From Candidatus Sulfotelmatobacter sp. (GTDB taxonomy: Bacteria > Acidobacteriota > Terriglobia > Terriglobales > Acidobacteriaceae), in contig JASICF010000355.1 of assembly GCA_030044775.1 (NCBI GenBank), forward strand, positions 1 through 6,690: a stretch of DNA of 6,690 nt. Direction: 5' to 3'. The notes beneath the pieces are model-generated. The model had not been told where the DNA came from. It worked only from the letters and a program-made list of their open reading frames with translations, and made no database searches. The translations under genes and the position numbers were made by a program. Shown one piece after another: positions 5,949-6,690 of this stretch (position 1 is its first letter; each line of letters opens with the position of its first letter).

Positions 5949-6690
5949 ATCGCCGCAGATGGATCGATCTTTTCTCCTTTTGCCTGGCAATCTGCCTTTC
6001 AGCAACGCAAGGGAAATCTCAAGTCACCGCCGACCGTCTTCTTCACTCCTCTAAAGAGCCACAGAACTGGCTCACGTATTCCGGCGATTATTCCGGACGC
6101 CGGTTCAGTTCTCTCGATCAGGTAAATATGAAGAATGCGCATTCGCTCGTCGCAAAGTGGGTTTACCAAACCGCCGCAACGGGCAAGCTGGAAACGACTC
6201 CGCTGGTGGTCGATGGCATTCTTTACGCGACCGCGCAAGACGATCGCACCTTCGCTCTCGACGCCCGCACCGGGCGGCCAATCTGGATGTATCAGCACGA
6301 AGTCCCCGCCGATATTCGCCCCTGCTGCGGGCATGTGAATCGCGGGCTGGCGATCCTGGGCGACAAGGTTTTTCTTGGGACCCTCGATGCTCACGTGATT
6401 GCGCTCGATTCGAAAACCGGCAACGTGATCTGGGATGTTGTCGCGGCCGATTATCGCAAGGGATACAGCTTCACCGTCGCTCCACTCGCCGTGAAGAACC
6501 TCATCATCAGCGTATCCGGGGGCGAGTATGGCGTGCGCGGCTTCATCGACGCCTACGACGCTGACTCGGGCGAGCGCAAATGGCGCTTTTACACCGTACC
6601 CGGTCCTGGCGAGCCGGGACATGAAACATGGGAAGGCAATTCCTGGAAAGTTGGCGGCGCGCCCGCCTGGAACACCGGAACCTACGATCC
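5945..6690 (+). CDS. PQQ-dependent alcohol dehydrogenase, N-terminal part (truncated by window edge)
   Basis: This periplasmic quinoprotein of the methanol/ethanol dehydrogenase family oxidises alcohols to aldehydes and passes electrons to a cytochrome c. The frame is open from ATG 5945 to the window end (248 residues; the family runs to 550-600). A short signal peptide is visible: MNRRR, then a hydrophobic segment to about residue 20, with an uncertain cleavage site near 23-28. Adjacent Cys127-Cys128 in RPCCGHVNRG are the vicinal disulfide that packs on PQQ. Glu194 in GGEYGVRGF corresponds to the metal/PQQ glutamate of methanol dehydrogenase. Three propeller repeats with the A-x-D-x-x-(T/S)-G-x-x-x-W pattern end at Trp114, Trp163 and Trp213, and WKVGGAPAWNTGTYD (234-248) is the family's conserved block. 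The catalytic aspartate, and the residue that separates calcium from lanthanide enzymes, lie beyond the window. The start overlaps the cytochrome stop by four bases. Confidence 0.92.
   Translation, partial: MNRRRWIDLFSFCLAICLSATQGKSQVTADRLLHSSKEPQNWLTYSGDYSGRRFSSLDQVNMKNAHSLVAKWVYQTAATGKLETTPLVVDGILYATAQDDRTFALDARTGRPIWMYQHEVPADIRPCCGHVNRGLAILGDKVFLGTLDAHVIALDSKTGNVIWDVVAADYRKGYSFTVAPLAVKNLIISVSGGEYGVRGFIDAYDADSGERKWRFYTVPGPGEPGHETWEGNSWKVGGAPAWNTGTYD

Noticed and set aside
5999..6622. Minus-strand open frame of 207 residues at the right end
   Set aside because: It is opposite the PQQ dehydrogenase, whose cysteine pair, glutamate and tryptophan repeats are clearly under selection.

Overview
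The window reads as ordinary chromosomal DNA of a moderately GC-rich heterotrophic bacterium. The gene styles and combination suggest Acidobacteriota: an unusually large ChaN-like protein beside LarB, a secreted multi-BON protein, and a diheme cytochrome c with a planctomycete/acidobacterial-type C-terminal domain joined to a PQQ dehydrogenase. That placement is an inference from gene content, not from a marker gene. No mobile element, CRISPR array, rRNA or tRNA was seen, and no gap between genes exceeds 300 bases.

Layout. Positions 1-744 (+) hold the C-terminal part of adenylosuccinate lyase (purB), cut by the left edge. A 130-base gap carries a perfect 8+8 palindrome and a strong Shine-Dalgarno ahead of an exported three-BON-domain protein (875-1654, +). 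A strong intrinsic terminator (1675-1700) follows, and its T-tract reaches into the stop codon of the convergent larB gene (1699-2445, -). Upstream of larB on the same strand, 77 bases away, is a 527-residue ChaN/Tiki-like protein (2523-4106, -); the two probably form an operon. Divergent from it is ubiX, flavin prenyltransferase. The short divergent region contains a good sigma70-like promoter (4123-4151) overlapped by a 15-base palindrome, and this points to a TTG start at 4168 for ubiX. A 239-base gap leads to a diheme c-type cytochrome (5064-5948, +), which overlaps by four bases (ATGA) a PQQ-dependent alcohol dehydrogenase that runs off the right edge (5945 to beyond 6690).

How the genes work together. 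Three of them concern cofactors or redox enzymes: LarB starts the nickel-pincer nucleotide cofactor, UbiX makes prenylated FMN for UbiD-type decarboxylases, and the cytochrome/PQQ-dehydrogenase pair is a periplasmic alcohol-oxidising module in which the cytochrome is the likely electron acceptor. PurB and the BON protein look unrelated to these. I see no clear sign of a wholly new system. The points most worth a second look are the two-domain ChaN-like protein paired with larB, the promoter/operator that resets the ubiX start, and the operator-like palindrome before the BON gene.
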